Notes: generated by a model from the sequence alone, not told the origin. Positions 15,338 to 24,004 are shown, counted from the first letter of the stretch. The stretch is DNA of 31,240 bases from an uncultured Anaerococcus sp. (GCF_947253225.1 NZ_CAMXYR010000014.1:1-31240), one strand, 5' to 3'. Program-made: numbers and translations.

Positions 15338-16262
15338 AATTTATGACTTGAATATGGATCTCCCAGATCTCCAAAGAAAGGCAGTTTCTTTGGGTAACTT
15401 CGATGGAGTACATTTGGGTCATCAAAAACTAATGAAAAACAACTTAGAAATAAGCAAAAAATACAGCCTTGAACCTGCTGTCTTGCTTTTTAAGGAAAAT
15501 ACGAAGTTAAGGTTAAGGCATGAAAAGGACTATATGACAAGCCTCGAGGATAAGATTGAAATTCTTGCATCTATGGGAATTGAGACCTTTTGCCTAATTG
15601 ATTTTGATGAAAAATTTATGAACCTTTCTCCAAGAGAATTTATAGCGGAAATTATTAACAAAAAGCTCAATGCATCTTACATAATATGTGGTAAGGACTA
15701 TAGGTTCGGAAGAAAAGCGGCTGGAGATGTTGAAACTCTTAGAAAATTTGAAGAAAGATATGGCTTTAAAACTTCTGTTGTAGACTTTGAGAAGGAAGAC
15801 GAAAACCATAAAATTTCATCAAATTCTATAAGAGATATTATTAGGCAAGGAAATATCAAGAAGGCAAATAAGTTGCTTGGAAGATACTATAAAATTAGGG
15901 GCAGGGTTGTTGATGGAATGAAAAGAGGAAGAACTCTTAATTTTCCAACTGCCAACTTAAATTTAAGTTTTAATTATGTATTACCTGTTGATGGCGTTTA
16001 CCTCACTAGGGTTAGCGTAGATAATGAATTTCACTATGGTCTAACTAATATTGGTACAAATCCAACTTTTGAAAATGCTGATAGAAAAGTCGAAACTTAT
16101 ATCTTAGACTTTAAAGAAGATATTTATGGCAAGGACATAGCCCTTGAGTTTATCGAATTTTTTAGGCATGATATAAAATTCTCTTCCAAAGACGGTCTAA
16201 TTGAGCAGATGAACATAGACAAGGCTATGGCCTATGAATATATAGAAAAATTATCAAAATAA
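15321..16262 (+). CDS. ribF: Bifunctional riboflavin kinase/FAD synthetase
   Basis: A 313-residue RibF that phosphorylates riboflavin to FMN and then adenylylates it to FAD. The N-terminal nucleotidyltransferase domain has GNFDGVHLGH (25-34) and the SSNSIRDIIRQG motif near 170. The C-terminal flavokinase domain has GRTLNFPTANL (about 203-213) and YGLTNIGTNPTF. Last gene of the rimP transcript; a new promoter for rpsO starts 2 nt after its stop. It overlaps truB by 17 nt, with GGAG about 10 nt before the ATG. Confidence 0.95.
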   Translation: MIDKIKIYDLNMDLPDLQRKAVSLGNFDGVHLGHQKLMKNNLEISKKYSLEPAVLLFKENTKLRLRHEKDYMTSLEDKIEILASMGIETFCLIDFDEKFMNLSPREFIAEIINKKLNASYIICGKDYRFGRKAAGDVETLRKFEERYGFKTSVVDFEKEDENHKISSNSIRDIIRQGNIKKANKLLGRYYKIRGRVVDGMKRGRTLNFPTANLNLSFNYVLPVDGVYLTRVSVDNEFHYGLTNIGTNPTFENADRKVETYILDFKEDIYGKDIALEFIEFFRHDIKFSSKDGLIEQMNIDKAMAYEYIEKLSK

Positions 16263-16263
16263 T

Positions 16264-16291
16264 TTTACAAATCAAAAAGTACAAGTATAAT
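16264..16291 (+). promoter_or_regulatory. Promoter of rpsO-pnp
   Basis: TTTACA (16264-16269), 16 nt, TATAAT (16286-16291). The predicted start near 16298 gives a 72-nt leader that contains the hairpin at 16303-16345. Confidence 0.6.
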
Positions 16292-16302
16292 AACTGACGG
16301 TA

Positions 16303-16345
16303 CCTTTACTAAGTAATCGATACCTCGACTTTTACTTGGTAATGG
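16303..16345 (+). promoter_or_regulatory. Structured rpsO leader, candidate S15 autoregulatory element
   Basis: TTACTAAGTAA (16306-16316) pairs with TTACTTGGTAA (16332-16342), an 11-bp stem with one G-U pair. It is extended by CC/GG (16303-16304 with 16344-16345) across a T-T mismatch. Inside the loop TCGA-TACC-TCGA (16317-16328) can form a second small helix. No T run follows, so it is not a terminator. S15 represses its own translation through leader structures in several bacteria, which makes this a candidate site. Confidence 0.5.
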
Positions 16346-16369
16346 CAAATAAAATAAACGGAGGAAATT

Positions 16370-16636
16370 ATGTTAAACACAGAAGCTAAACAAGCAATAA
16401 TCAAAGAATACCAACTAGAAGAAGGAGATACAGGTTCTCCAGAAGTACAAATCGCAATCCTATCAAAAAGAATTGCTGATTTAACTGAACACTTAAAAGA
16501 AAACAAAAAAGATCACTCATCAAGAAGAGGTCTTTACAAAATGATTAGACGTAGAAAAGGTATGTTAAACTACCTTAGAGACAATGATATTGATAGATAT
16601 AGATCAATCATTGAAAGACTAGGTTTAAGAGGTTAA
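16370..16636 (+). CDS. rpsO: 30S ribosomal protein S15
   Basis: An 88-residue primary 16S rRNA-binding protein of the 30S platform. The conserved core GDTGSPEVQIAIL (21-33), LTEHLKENKKDHSSRRGL and the RRRKGMLNYLRDND helix match S15 over its full usual length (88-89). GGAGG 6 nt before the ATG. It is followed by a hairpin and pnp, the near-universal rpsO-pnp order. Confidence 0.97.
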   Translation: MLNTEAKQAIIKEYQLEEGDTGSPEVQIAILSKRIADLTEHLKENKKDHSSRRGLYKMIRRRKGMLNYLRDNDIDRYRSIIERLGLRG

Positions 16637-16641
16637 TTTTT

Positions 16642-16669
16642 GGCGGGGTTACTACCCGCCTTATTTTAT
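16642..16669 (+). terminator. Partial terminator/attenuator between rpsO and pnp
   Basis: GGCGGG (16642-16647) and CCCGCC (16655-16660) form a 6-bp GC stem with loop GTTACTA, followed by TTATTTTAT. The broken T run and the lack of a clear promoter before pnp suggest partial read-through. Confidence 0.7.
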
Positions 16670-16681
16670 ATAGGAGTAAAG

Positions 16682-18820
16682 ATGGTAAAAACTTATAAAT
16701 ACACATCAAAATTAGGAAAAGACCTTGAAGTTACCATAGGCAAGTTCGCTGAGCAAGCGAATGGAGAATGTTACATAAGAAGTGGAGATACTTCTATGCT
16801 TGTAACAGCGGTAGCTAGTGAGAAACCAAGAGAAGGAATAGATTTTTTCCCATTAATTTGTGATTTTCAAGAAAAATTATATGCAGTAGGAAAAATCCCA
16901 GGAGGTTTCTTAAAGAGAGAAGGTAAGGCAAGTGATGAAGCAACCCTTATTTCTCGACAAATGGATAGACCTCTAAGACCTCTTTTTCCAGAAAACTATT
17001 ACAATGATGTCCAAATCATAGCTACTGTTTTGTCGATGGATGAAGATAATCTACCTGATCCGCTTACAACTATTGGAGCATCAATTGCCCTTGGTATTTC
17101 AGAAATACCTTTTGATGGACCAGTTGGAGCTTGTACGGTAGGTAAGGTTGGTGATAAACTAATCATTAACCCTAATAAGGAAGAAAGAGAAAAGTCTAGC
17201 CTAGAGCTTACTGTTGCAGGTAAGAAGGGGGCCATCAACATGGTAGAAGCTGGAGCGAAGGAGCTTTCAGAAGATGAAATGCTTGAGGCAATGCTCCTTG
17301 CTTTGGAAGAAATTGGCAATATATCTGACTTTATCCAAACAATAATCGACGATATAGGTAAAGAAAAAATCGAAGTCCCTGAAGTCGAAGAAACTGAGCT
17401 AGATAGAAAAATTTCTGAAGATTTTGAAGAAGAAATTAAAAGTTCAATCAGAACTACAGATAAGACTGAAAGAGAAGATAATATCTTTAGAATAGAAGAA
17501 GAAGCCAAGGAAAAATACCTAGAAGAATATCCAGAAACAGAAGACGAAATTCATAGAAGAATTGACAATATAATGAAAAAAGAAGTTCGTCGTATGATTT
17601 CAATTGATAAAATAAGACCAGATGGACGTGATCTTACTGAGATAAGACCTCTTTCTGCAGAAGCTGGTCTATTACCTAGGGTACATGGTTCTGGACTTTT
17701 CCAAAGAGGACAAACTCAAGTACTCTCTATTGTAACATTGGGCTCACCTGCCGATGTTCAAATAATTGATGGTTTAAACAAGGAAGAAATCAATAAGAGG
17801 TATATGCACCAATACAACTTCCCACCTTTCTGCGTAGGAGATATAAGACCACTAAGAGGACCTGGTCGTCGTGAGATCGGCCATGGACGTTTGGCTGAGA
17901 GAGCCTTAATTCCAGTGCTACCTGATGAAAAAGACTTTCCATATACTATTCGAGTTGTGTCAGAAGTTCTTTCATCTAATGGTTCAAGCTCTCAAGCATC
18001 TATTTGTGGTTCGACTCTTTCCTTGATGGATGCAGGAGTGCCAATCAAAAAGCCTGTTGCAGGTATAGCTATGGGTCTTATAAAGGAAGATGATTCAATA
18101 TCTATCCTTACAGATATCCAAGGCCTAGAAGACCACCTTGGAGATATGGACTTTAAGGTTGCAGGAACTCGTGATGGTATTACAGCCTTACAAATGGATA
18201 TGAAAATTTCAGGTATAACTAGAGAAGTTCTTGAACAATCCTTAAATGATGCTCACAGTGCTAGAATGAGAATCCTTGATGTAATTGAGGGAGCCATTGC
18301 TTCACCAAGAGCCGATATATCTGATTACGCACCTAGACTTTTTACAATAGATATAGATCCAGAAAAGGTTCGTGATGTGATTGGTTCAGGTGGAAAAACA
18401 ATTAACAAAATAATTGATGCGACTGGAGTTAAGATAGAAACAGAGGATGATGGACACATAACTGTAGCATCTGAGAATGGAGAAAGTGGCAAGAAGGCGA
18501 TTGAGATGATTAAGTCAATTGTTACTGATCCAAAACCTGGTGATATCTATGAAGGCAAGGTTGTAAGAATTATGAATTTTGGAGCTTTCGTTGAGATTGC
18601 AATTGGTAAGGAAGGTCTTCTTCATATTTCACAAATCGACCACCACAGGGTTGAAAAAGTGGAAGATGCACTAAGTGTTGGAGATGAAGTAAGGGTTAAG
18701 GTTACTGAAATTGACAGACAAGGTAGGATTAACCTATCTCGCAAGGCTCTTCTTGAAAAACCTGAAGCTTGGCCAGTTGATGAATCACCTTATAAGAAAA
18801 ACGACAAAAAAGATAAGTAA
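16682..18820 (+). CDS. pnp: Polyribonucleotide nucleotidyltransferase (PNPase)
   Basis: A 712-residue 3'-5' phosphorolytic exoribonuclease of the RNA degradosome. It contains two RNase PH cores (the first near 10-215, with EREGIDFFPL-like and GRxxRPLRPLFP-type motifs; the second near 310-540, with RGQTQVLSIVTLG and GPGRREIGHGRLAERAL), an all-helical linker, a KH domain (about 555-610, IGSGGKTINKII) and an S1 domain (about 620-690, GKVVRIMNFGAFVE). A TTG at 16640 would add 14 residues but lies at the rpsO-pnp hairpin; ATG 16682 has AGGAG 5 nt upstream and gives the usual length. PNPase probably acts with NrnA, encoded five genes earlier. Confidence 0.96.
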   Translation: MVKTYKYTSKLGKDLEVTIGKFAEQANGECYIRSGDTSMLVTAVASEKPREGIDFFPLICDFQEKLYAVGKIPGGFLKREGKASDEATLISRQMDRPLRPLFPENYYNDVQIIATVLSMDEDNLPDPLTTIGASIALGISEIPFDGPVGACTVGKVGDKLIINPNKEEREKSSLELTVAGKKGAINMVEAGAKELSEDEMLEAMLLALEEIGNISDFIQTIIDDIGKEKIEVPEVEETELDRKISEDFEEEIKSSIRTTDKTEREDNIFRIEEEAKEKYLEEYPETEDEIHRRIDNIMKKEVRRMISIDKIRPDGRDLTEIRPLSAEAGLLPRVHGSGLFQRGQTQVLSIVTLGSPADVQIIDGLNKEEINKRYMHQYNFPPFCVGDIRPLRGPGRREIGHGRLAERALIPVLPDEKDFPYTIRVVSEVLSSNGSSSQASICGSTLSLMDAGVPIKKPVAGIAMGLIKEDDSISILTDIQGLEDHLGDMDFKVAGTRDGITALQMDMKISGITREVLEQSLNDAHSARMRILDVIEGAIASPRADISDYAPRLFTIDIDPEKVRDVIGSGGKTINKIIDATGVKIETEDDGHITVASENGESGKKAIEMIKSIVTDPKPGDIYEGKVVRIMNFGAFVEIAIGKEGLLHISQIDHHRVEKVEDALSVGDEVRVKVTEIDRQGRINLSRKALLEKPEAWPVDESPYKKNDKKDK

Positions 18821-18832
18821 GACTTAGAAGAT

Positions 18833-18860
18833 AAACTGTCCTAGGGCAGTTTATTTTTTA
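18833..18860 (+). terminator. Terminator of the rpsO-pnp transcript
   Basis: AAACTGTC (18833-18840) pairs with GGCAGTTT (18845-18852), with one G-U pair, followed by ATTTTTTA. It ends the translation superoperon 13 nt after the pnp stop. Confidence 0.85.
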
Positions 18861-18872
18861 TACTCTTTATTA

Positions 18873-18878
18873 TATAAT
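18873..18878 (+). promoter_or_regulatory. Possible -10 box of ftsK
   Basis: TATAAT lies between the pnp terminator and ftsK, 17 nt before the ATG. The -35 region would fall in the terminator's T run and has no good match, so this is weak. Confidence 0.3.
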
Positions 18879-18894
18879 TTATATAGAGGTGGAA

Positions 18895-21198
18895 ATGACG
18901 AATATAAATCAGAATAGAATTAGAAAAAAATCGAATAAAAAATCACCTAACAAGACAAAGTCAAGGAAAACTAGAGAATTTACCTTTGACCTAAAGAAAT
19001 TTTCTATAATAATGATGGTTGTTCAGATTTTGTTGTTTGTATTCATTTTAAGCTCGAACACAGGACTTATGGGAGATGTTTTGGCAAAGATTTTTGTGAA
19101 AATTTTTGGTAAGCTCGCCCTACTTGTGCCAGTCTTGATATTTTTTAGTTTTCTTGCAATAGCAATTGGAAAATTTAGGGCTAACCTGTCAAAGTTTTTC
19201 TTAATTTATGTAATTTATTTTCTTACTTTAGCCTTGTTAGCTAGAGATAGTATAAGAAATGATTTGGCGTGGACTATTGAATATTCTATGGTTCAAAAAG
19301 CCGATGGCGGAGGTGCTGTTGGTGGATTTGTTTGCTATTTCTTAGTAAACTTGATTGGAAATCTTGGCCTTTACATCCTCTATGGTCTTATGATTTTTGC
19401 TTTAATAGTCAATGTCAGTCCCTTTACTTATGGTGAGTTTTTCCATAAAACAAGGGGAATCTTACAAAGGATTTTTGTGAAAATGTTAAGTGCTGTTAAA
19501 GAAAAAAGTTTAGAGCTAAGAGAAAAAAGCCAAGCTAAGAAAGCTAGCAAAAAAGAGCTTGAAGATAATTTAATTGATGATTATCCAGATGATGAATCTG
19601 AAAAATTTAATATCACAGACTCAACTTTGGAAGATAAGCCTGTAAAGAAAAAGCCTTTAAAAAATTATGATTTGGAAAGTCTTGGTGATGCTAAGGTTAA
19701 TAATTACAAGTCTCGTCAAGTCGAATTTGCAGACCTTAACGATAATTTCAGAAGGGAATTTGGAGATTATGCATATCCATCTATCGACCTTTTAGAAGAT
19801 AGGGATGAGTATGGGGGAATGGATAATGATCAGATAAGGAAAAGGGCAATTGCTATAGAGGAAACTTTGGATTCTTTCGGTATTGATGGTAAGGTTGTTC
19901 AAATTGATGTTGGCCCTACGGTTACTTGCTACGAATTAAAACCTCAAAGGGGAGTAAAGGTAAGTAAGATTATAAATCTTGCAGATGATTTAGCTCTTTC
20001 TCTTGCAAGTAGTGGGATAAGAATTCAAGCTCCGATTCCAGGGAAAAGTCATGTGGGGATAGAAGTTCCAAATGATAAGAAGGAAGTGGTTGGACTTAAA
20101 CAGATTCTTGCATCAGAAAATTTTGTAAAAGCTAAGAGTAAGATTCCCTTTGCTATGGGCAAGTCGATTTCTGGCAATGTTGAAGTTTCCGCCATAGAGA
20201 AAATGCCCCACTTGCTTGTTTCTGGAGCAACTGGTTCTGGTAAGTCCGTATGTATCAACACTATCATAATGTCTATTCTTTACAAACATTCACCAAATGA
20301 TGTAAAACTTCTTTTAGTAGATCCAAAGGTTGTAGAGCTATCTATTTATAATGGTATTCCACATTTGATAATGCCTGTAATAACTGATCCAAAGAAAGCA
20401 TCATCTTCTTTATTTTGGGCGATTTCTGAGATGGAAAAAAGATACAAGCTTTTTGAAAAACACCATGTTAGGGATATAGTCGGTTATAAGAGGGCTCAAA
20501 AATCGGATGATTCTATGGAAAACCTTCCTTATATTGTAATAATTATAGATGAGCTTGCGGATCTTATGATGACAGTAGGTGCGGAAGTTGAGGACTATAT
20601 AACAAGGCTTGCTCAAAAATCAAGAGCTTGTGGAATCCATTTAATTATCGCAACTCAAAGACCTACAGTAGATGTAATTACTGGAACTATAAAGGCGAAT
20701 ATTCCATCAAGAATTGCTTTTGCAGTAACAAGCCAGATAGATTCGAGAACTATCCTAGATGCCCAAGGGGCAGAGAAACTTTTGGGCAAGGGAGATATGC
20801 TATACCAATCTAGTGATTCAATGAAACCTGTTAGAATCCAAGGAGCCTTTGTATCTGATGATGAGGTAATGAATGTTGTTAACTCAATCAAAGAAGGTAA
20901 TGAGGTAGCCTATAACCAAGAAGCTATCGACAAGGTCGAGGAAGTTTCTGTAAAAGAGACAGATTTTAGCGAAGATGAAGACGAATTAATTGATGAAGCT
21001 ATAAAGGTAATAGTTAATGAGAATACTGCCTCGGTTTCCATGCTCCAAAGGAAGCTTAAAATCGGATATGCTAGAGCTGGAAGGCTTATTGACCAGCTTG
21101 AACAAAGAGGAGTTGTTGGAGGATATGAAGGCTCTAAGCCAAGGAAGGTTCTCATAGATAGATCCTATTTTGAAGGAGGAGATAATGAATATAGCTAA
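18895..21198 (+). CDS. ftsK: FtsK/SpoIIIE-family DNA translocase
   Basis: A 767-residue membrane-anchored motor that pumps chromosomal DNA through the closing septum. A basic N terminus (residues 1-32) is followed by four to five transmembrane helices (about 33-185), a short charged linker (about 190-320), then the motor: beta/alpha domains with Walker A GATGSGKS (about 444-451) and Walker B IVIIIDELADLM (about 542-553), and the C-terminal gamma winged helix (about 695-760, ASVSMLQRKLKIGYARAGRLID) that reads KOPS/SRS polarity sites. The length and short linker are SpoIIIE-like, but with no sporulation genes nearby a housekeeping role in division is expected. GTG 18889 is possible; ATG 18895 has AGAGG at 5-nt spacing. 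It overlaps pgsA. Confidence 0.94.
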   Translation: MTNINQNRIRKKSNKKSPNKTKSRKTREFTFDLKKFSIIMMVVQILLFVFILSSNTGLMGDVLAKIFVKIFGKLALLVPVLIFFSFLAIAIGKFRANLSKFFLIYVIYFLTLALLARDSIRNDLAWTIEYSMVQKADGGGAVGGFVCYFLVNLIGNLGLYILYGLMIFALIVNVSPFTYGEFFHKTRGILQRIFVKMLSAVKEKSLELREKSQAKKASKKELEDNLIDDYPDDESEKFNITDSTLEDKPVKKKPLKNYDLESLGDAKVNNYKSRQVEFADLNDNFRREFGDYAYPSIDLLEDRDEYGGMDNDQIRKRAIAIEETLDSFGIDGKVVQIDVGPTVTCYELKPQRGVKVSKIINLADDLALSLASSGIRIQAPIPGKSHVGIEVPNDKKEVVGLKQILASENFVKAKSKIPFAMGKSISGNVEVSAIEKMPHLLVSGATGSGKSVCINTIIMSILYKHSPNDVKLLLVDPKVVELSIYNGIPHLIMPVITDPKKASSSLFWAISEMEKRYKLFEKHHVRDIVGYKRAQKSDDSMENLPYIVIIIDELADLMMTVGAEVEDYITRLAQKSRACGIHLIIATQRPTVDVITGTIKANIPSRIAFAVTSQIDSRTILDAQGAEKLLGKGDMLYQSSDSMKPVRIQGAFVSDDEVMNVVNSIKEGNEVAYNQEAIDKVEEVSVKETDFSEDEDELIDEAIKVIVNENTASVSMLQRKLKIGYARAGRLIDQLEQRGVVGGYEGSKPRKVLIDRSYFEGGDNEYS

Positions 21199-21715
21199 TA
21201 AAGTAACTTTAGTGAGATTGTTTTTAATCCCTGTTTTTGTACTTGTCTTTATGCTCGAAGGTAGGAGTATGAATCTTGCAGCAATAATTTTTGTCCTTGC
21301 ATCTCTTACAGATGCTCTTGATGGCTACCTTGCAAGAAGTAGAAATCTCATAACAAATTTTGGGAAGTTTGTAGATCCTCTTGTAGATAAGGTATTAACA
21401 ATGGCAGCTTTCCTTGTGCTTATAGAAGATGGAACAATAGCTGCTTGGCCTGTAATTATCATTATTTCAAGGGAACTAATTATAACAGGTTTTAGGACCC
21501 TAGCTGCTGATTCTGGAATTACAATAGCTGCAAGTATGTGGGGCAAGGCAAAGACAACTAGCCAGATGATAGCCCTTGTAATGTTATTAGTCAATGTTTC
21601 TAGTATTAATCATCTAGGAATTTATGTTTACTATTTGGCAGTTATTCTAACTGTTATATCAGGTCTTGACTATTTAATAAAAAATAAACAAGTATTAGAC
21701 CTAGAAAATATATAG
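21185..21715 (+). CDS. pgsA: CDP-diacylglycerol-glycerol-3-phosphate 3-phosphatidyltransferase
   Basis: A 176-residue membrane enzyme making phosphatidylglycerol phosphate, the committed step to phosphatidylglycerol and cardiolipin. The complete CDP-alcohol phosphotransferase motif is visible: Asp43, Asp46-Gly47, Ala50-Arg51, Gly60, Asp64 and Asp68 (DALDGYLAR then FGKFVDPLVDK), with hydrophobic helices around it. A TTG at 21170 would extend the frame, but AAGGAGGA sits 4 nt before ATG 21185, which I take as the start; the gene then overlaps ftsK by 14 nt. In many Clostridia cinA follows pgsA before recA; it is missing here. Confidence 0.93.
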   Translation: MNIANKVTLVRLFLIPVFVLVFMLEGRSMNLAAIIFVLASLTDALDGYLARSRNLITNFGKFVDPLVDKVLTMAAFLVLIEDGTIAAWPVIIIISRELIITGFRTLAADSGITIAASMWGKAKTTSQMIALVMLLVNVSSINHLGIYVYYLAVILTVISGLDYLIKNKQVLDLENI

Positions 21716-21718
21716 GCT

Positions 21719-21747
21719 ATGCCCTGCTCATGGCAGGGTATTTCTTT
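21719..21747 (+). terminator. Terminator after pgsA
   Basis: ATGCCCTGC (21719-21727) pairs with GCAGGGTAT (21733-21741), including one G-U pair, loop TCATG, followed by TTCTTT. Confidence 0.8.
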
Positions 21748-21761
21748 GACTATTTTCCTTT

Positions 21762-21800
21762 AAGAATACAAAAAAAATGATATAATATTAAAAGAATACA
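21762..21800 (+). promoter_or_regulatory. recA promoter region with a 9-bp direct repeat
   Basis: AAGAATACA occurs at 21762-21770 and 21792-21800, 30 bp apart start to start, about three helical turns. The -10 box TATAAT (21781-21786) lies between the copies. No good -35 box is found at 16-18 nt upstream (CTTTAA at best). No Gram-positive LexA box (GAAC-N4-GTTC) is present. The repeat may be an operator; no function is known. Confidence 0.4.
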
Positions 21801-21832
21801 GGATATAGTTTATAGAAAAATAGGAGAGTGCT

Positions 21833-22876
21833 ATGGATAAAGAGAAACAAAAAGCCTTGGATCAGGCGTTTAAAAATATAGAAAAAAAATATGGTAAGGG
21901 TGCTATTATGAGGATGGGAGATACTCCTAGAGTCTCCGTTTCATCAATTCCAACAGGAGCTGTAAATCTTGACATAGCCTTAGGAATTGGAGGAATCCCA
22001 AGAGGAAGGGTAATTGAAATATTTGGTCCAGAATCATCAGGAAAAACTACCCTTGCCCTTCATATTGTCGCAGAAGACCAAAAGCTAGAACAAACATGTG
22101 CATTCATAGATGCTGAGCATGCTCTTGATGCAGAATATGCTGAGAATTTAGGAGTAGATATAGACAACCTCATCCTTTCTCAACCAGATACTGGAGAGCA
22201 AGGTCTTGATATAGCTGAAAGCTTAGTAAGAAGTGGGGCAGTTGACCTAATAGTTGTAGACTCAGTAGCAGCCCTAGTTCCTAGAGCAGAGATTGAAGGA
22301 GAAATGGGAGATAGCCATGTTGGTCTTCAAGCTAGGCTTATGAGTCAAGCTCTAAGGAGGCTAACAGGGGTAATAGCTAAGTCAAATACAACTGTTATTT
22401 TCATCAACCAACTTAGAGAAAAAGTTGGGGTAATGTTTGGTTCACCTGAAACTACTCCAGGTGGTCGTGCCTTGAAGTTCTATTCATCTGTTAGATTAGA
22501 TATAAGAAGAGCTAAGACTATCACTCAAGGGGATGATTCAATTGGATCAAGAACAAGGGTTAAGGTTGTTAAGAATAAGGTCGCTCCACCATTTAAGGTT
22601 GTAGAATTTGATATTATGTATGGCAAGGGAATTTCTAAGTCTGGAGTTTTACTTGATACAGCAGTTGACCTTGAAATTGTCGACAAGGCAGGTTCTTGGT
22701 TCTCTTATAAGGGAGAAAAGCTTGGCCAAGGCAGGGAAAAGGTTAAGGATTACTTGGAAGAACATCCAGAAATAGCAAGTCAAATAGATGAAGAAGTTCG
22801 TGCTTCAATGGTACCTAAGGAAGAAAATCCAGAAGTAGAAACTAGTGATGATAGTGAAAAAAAAGATGAAGAATAA
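21833..22876 (+). CDS. recA: Recombinase RecA
   Basis: A 347-residue DNA strand-exchange protein and LexA co-protease. Features: Walker A GPESSGKT (65-72), VVDSVAALVPRAEIEG with Walker B, loop L1 (EIEGEMGDSHVG), the QLREKVGVMFGSPETTPGG loop-L2 region and the GRALKFYSSVRLD strand. The C-terminal domain ends in a short acidic tail (EVETSDDSEKKDEE), which in other RecAs damps activity. AGGAG 8 nt before the ATG. It has its own promoter region and terminator, so it is probably monocistronic. Confidence 0.97.
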   Translation: MDKEKQKALDQAFKNIEKKYGKGAIMRMGDTPRVSVSSIPTGAVNLDIALGIGGIPRGRVIEIFGPESSGKTTLALHIVAEDQKLEQTCAFIDAEHALDAEYAENLGVDIDNLILSQPDTGEQGLDIAESLVRSGAVDLIVVDSVAALVPRAEIEGEMGDSHVGLQARLMSQALRRLTGVIAKSNTTVIFINQLREKVGVMFGSPETTPGGRALKFYSSVRLDIRRAKTITQGDDSIGSRTRVKVVKNKVAPPFKVVEFDIMYGKGISKSGVLLDTAVDLEIVDKAGSWFSYKGEKLGQGREKVKDYLEEHPEIASQIDEEVRASMVPKEENPEVETSDDSEKKDEE

Positions 22877-22895
22877 AATGTAAGAAATTTTGGCT

Positions 22896-22936
22896 AAATC
22901 CCCAAAATCCTAGATATGGATGAGGGGATTTTCTTT
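22896..22936 (+). terminator. Terminator between convergent recA and dinB
   Basis: AAATCCCC (22896-22903) pairs with GGGGATTT (22924-22931); an inner ATCC/GGAT helix sits in the loop. TTTTCTTT follows. The stem stops just before the dinB stop codon on the other strand and probably serves mainly recA. Confidence 0.75.
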
Positions 22937-23969
22937 ATAAGAATGAGAGTTGGTTTAAGTCTTTTTTGGTAAGATTTGACAGAGATATTCCAATAAGTCT
23001 TAGCTTATCTCCCTTGTAGGCTTCATCAAATAGACCTAGGGCTTCTCTATAAATATCTTCTGCCTTAGATATTGGCTCTTGGAGGGTGATTGCCTTGGTG
23101 TGAGTATTGAAATATTCGTCTTTAATCTTGATATTAACAGTCTTTGCTTGGATATCTTTGATATTCATTTCATCTTCAATCAAACTTGATATTTTTTTTA
23201 GATAAGAATACAAGAGAATCTTATCATCAGTATTTGCTTTTAAGGTGCGTTCTTTGCCTATACTCTTTCTTTTTCTTTGAGGATTGACCTTTCTATCATC
23301 AATTCCTCTAATCACATTATAAATATAAGAACCTTGCTTACCAAAATTATATACCAAATATTCTTCATCAAGTCTAAGTAGGTCGGCTACCTTACTGATT
23401 CCAATTTTAGCAAGTTTTTCACTTGTCTTTCTTCCTATACCGTGAACCTTTCTAACAGGAATATCTGGAAGTATTTTGTCTAAGTCTTCTTTGGTGATTT
23501 CTGTAATACCATGAGGTTTTTTCCAGTCACTTGCAAGTTTTGATAGAAATTTATTGTAGGATATGCCGATAGAAACACTAATACCAGTATCTTTATATAT
23601 AGTATCTTGCAAATTTTGAGCAAGTACTACAGGCTTATCAGTTTCAACTACAAGGTAGGCTTCATCAATTGAAACTTGCTCCATGAGGATGGCAAAATTT
23701 TCAACTATAGCAAAAACCTCACATGACTTTTGCCTATAGTATTTATGGTCTACTGGGACTAGGATTAGGTTTGGGCAAAGATTTTTTGCCATAAATACAG
23801 GCATAGCAGAGTGTAATCCATAGGAACGAGCCTTGTAGTTGGCAGTAGTTAAAATAGACTTATTAGAAAGCCCGCCAACAGCTAGGGGAACATTTTTAAG
23901 TTTTGGATTTCTTAATTCTTCGCAGGATGCATAAAAGGCATCACAGTCAACATGGAAAATATATTTCAT
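22935..23969 (-). CDS. dinB: DNA polymerase IV (Y family)
   Basis: A 344-residue error-prone translesion polymerase. Catalytic residues are Asp8 (HVDCDAFYAS) and Asp102-Glu103 (SIDEAY, 100-105); the steric gate is Tyr13, as in Dpo4, where E. coli Pol IV has Phe. Palm/fingers, a helix-hairpin-helix thumb (VHGIGRKTSEKLAKIGI near 165-182) and the little-finger domain (RKSIGKERTL onwards) are complete. There is no clear beta-clamp QLxLF motif; the C-terminal DLNQLSFL may serve that role. It is convergent with recA. The ATG lies 6 nt after a TATAAT and has no ribosome binding site, so the mRNA may be leaderless. No LexA box was found upstream. Confidence 0.93.
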   Translation of the reverse strand: MKYIFHVDCDAFYASCEELRNPKLKNVPLAVGGLSNKSILTTANYKARSYGLHSAMPVFMAKNLCPNLILVPVDHKYYRQKSCEVFAIVENFAILMEQVSIDEAYLVVETDKPVVLAQNLQDTIYKDTGISVSIGISYNKFLSKLASDWKKPHGITEITKEDLDKILPDIPVRKVHGIGRKTSEKLAKIGISKVADLLRLDEEYLVYNFGKQGSYIYNVIRGIDDRKVNPQRKRKSIGKERTLKANTDDKILLYSYLKKISSLIEDEMNIKDIQAKTVNIKIKDEYFNTHTKAITLQEPISKAEDIYREALGLFDEAYKGDKLRLIGISLSNLTKKDLNQLSFL

Positions 23970-23975
23970 AGTTAT

Positions 23976-24004
23976 ATTATACTAGTTATTAGAATTTTAG
24001 TGCA
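23976..24004 (-). promoter_or_regulatory. dinB promoter predicting a leaderless mRNA
   Basis: On the minus strand TATAAT (23981-23976) is 6 nt before the dinB ATG (23969). At 17 nt upstream lies TGCACT (24004-23999), a poor -35. The expected start falls on the A of the start codon. Confidence 0.4.

Noticed and set aside
16640..16681. TTG start giving PNPase 14 extra residues
   Set aside because: It lies in the rpsO-pnp hairpin with no ribosome binding site; ATG 16682 has AGGAG and the family N terminus begins there.
16999..17508. 169-codon open frame antisense to pnp
   Set aside because: Ser/Ile/Leu-rich translation typical of the complement of an acidic coding region; pnp is certain.
21746..21786. 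TTGACT paired with TATAAT as the recA promoter
   Set aside because: The spacing is about 29 nt, far too long; TTGACT overlaps the end of the upstream terminator.
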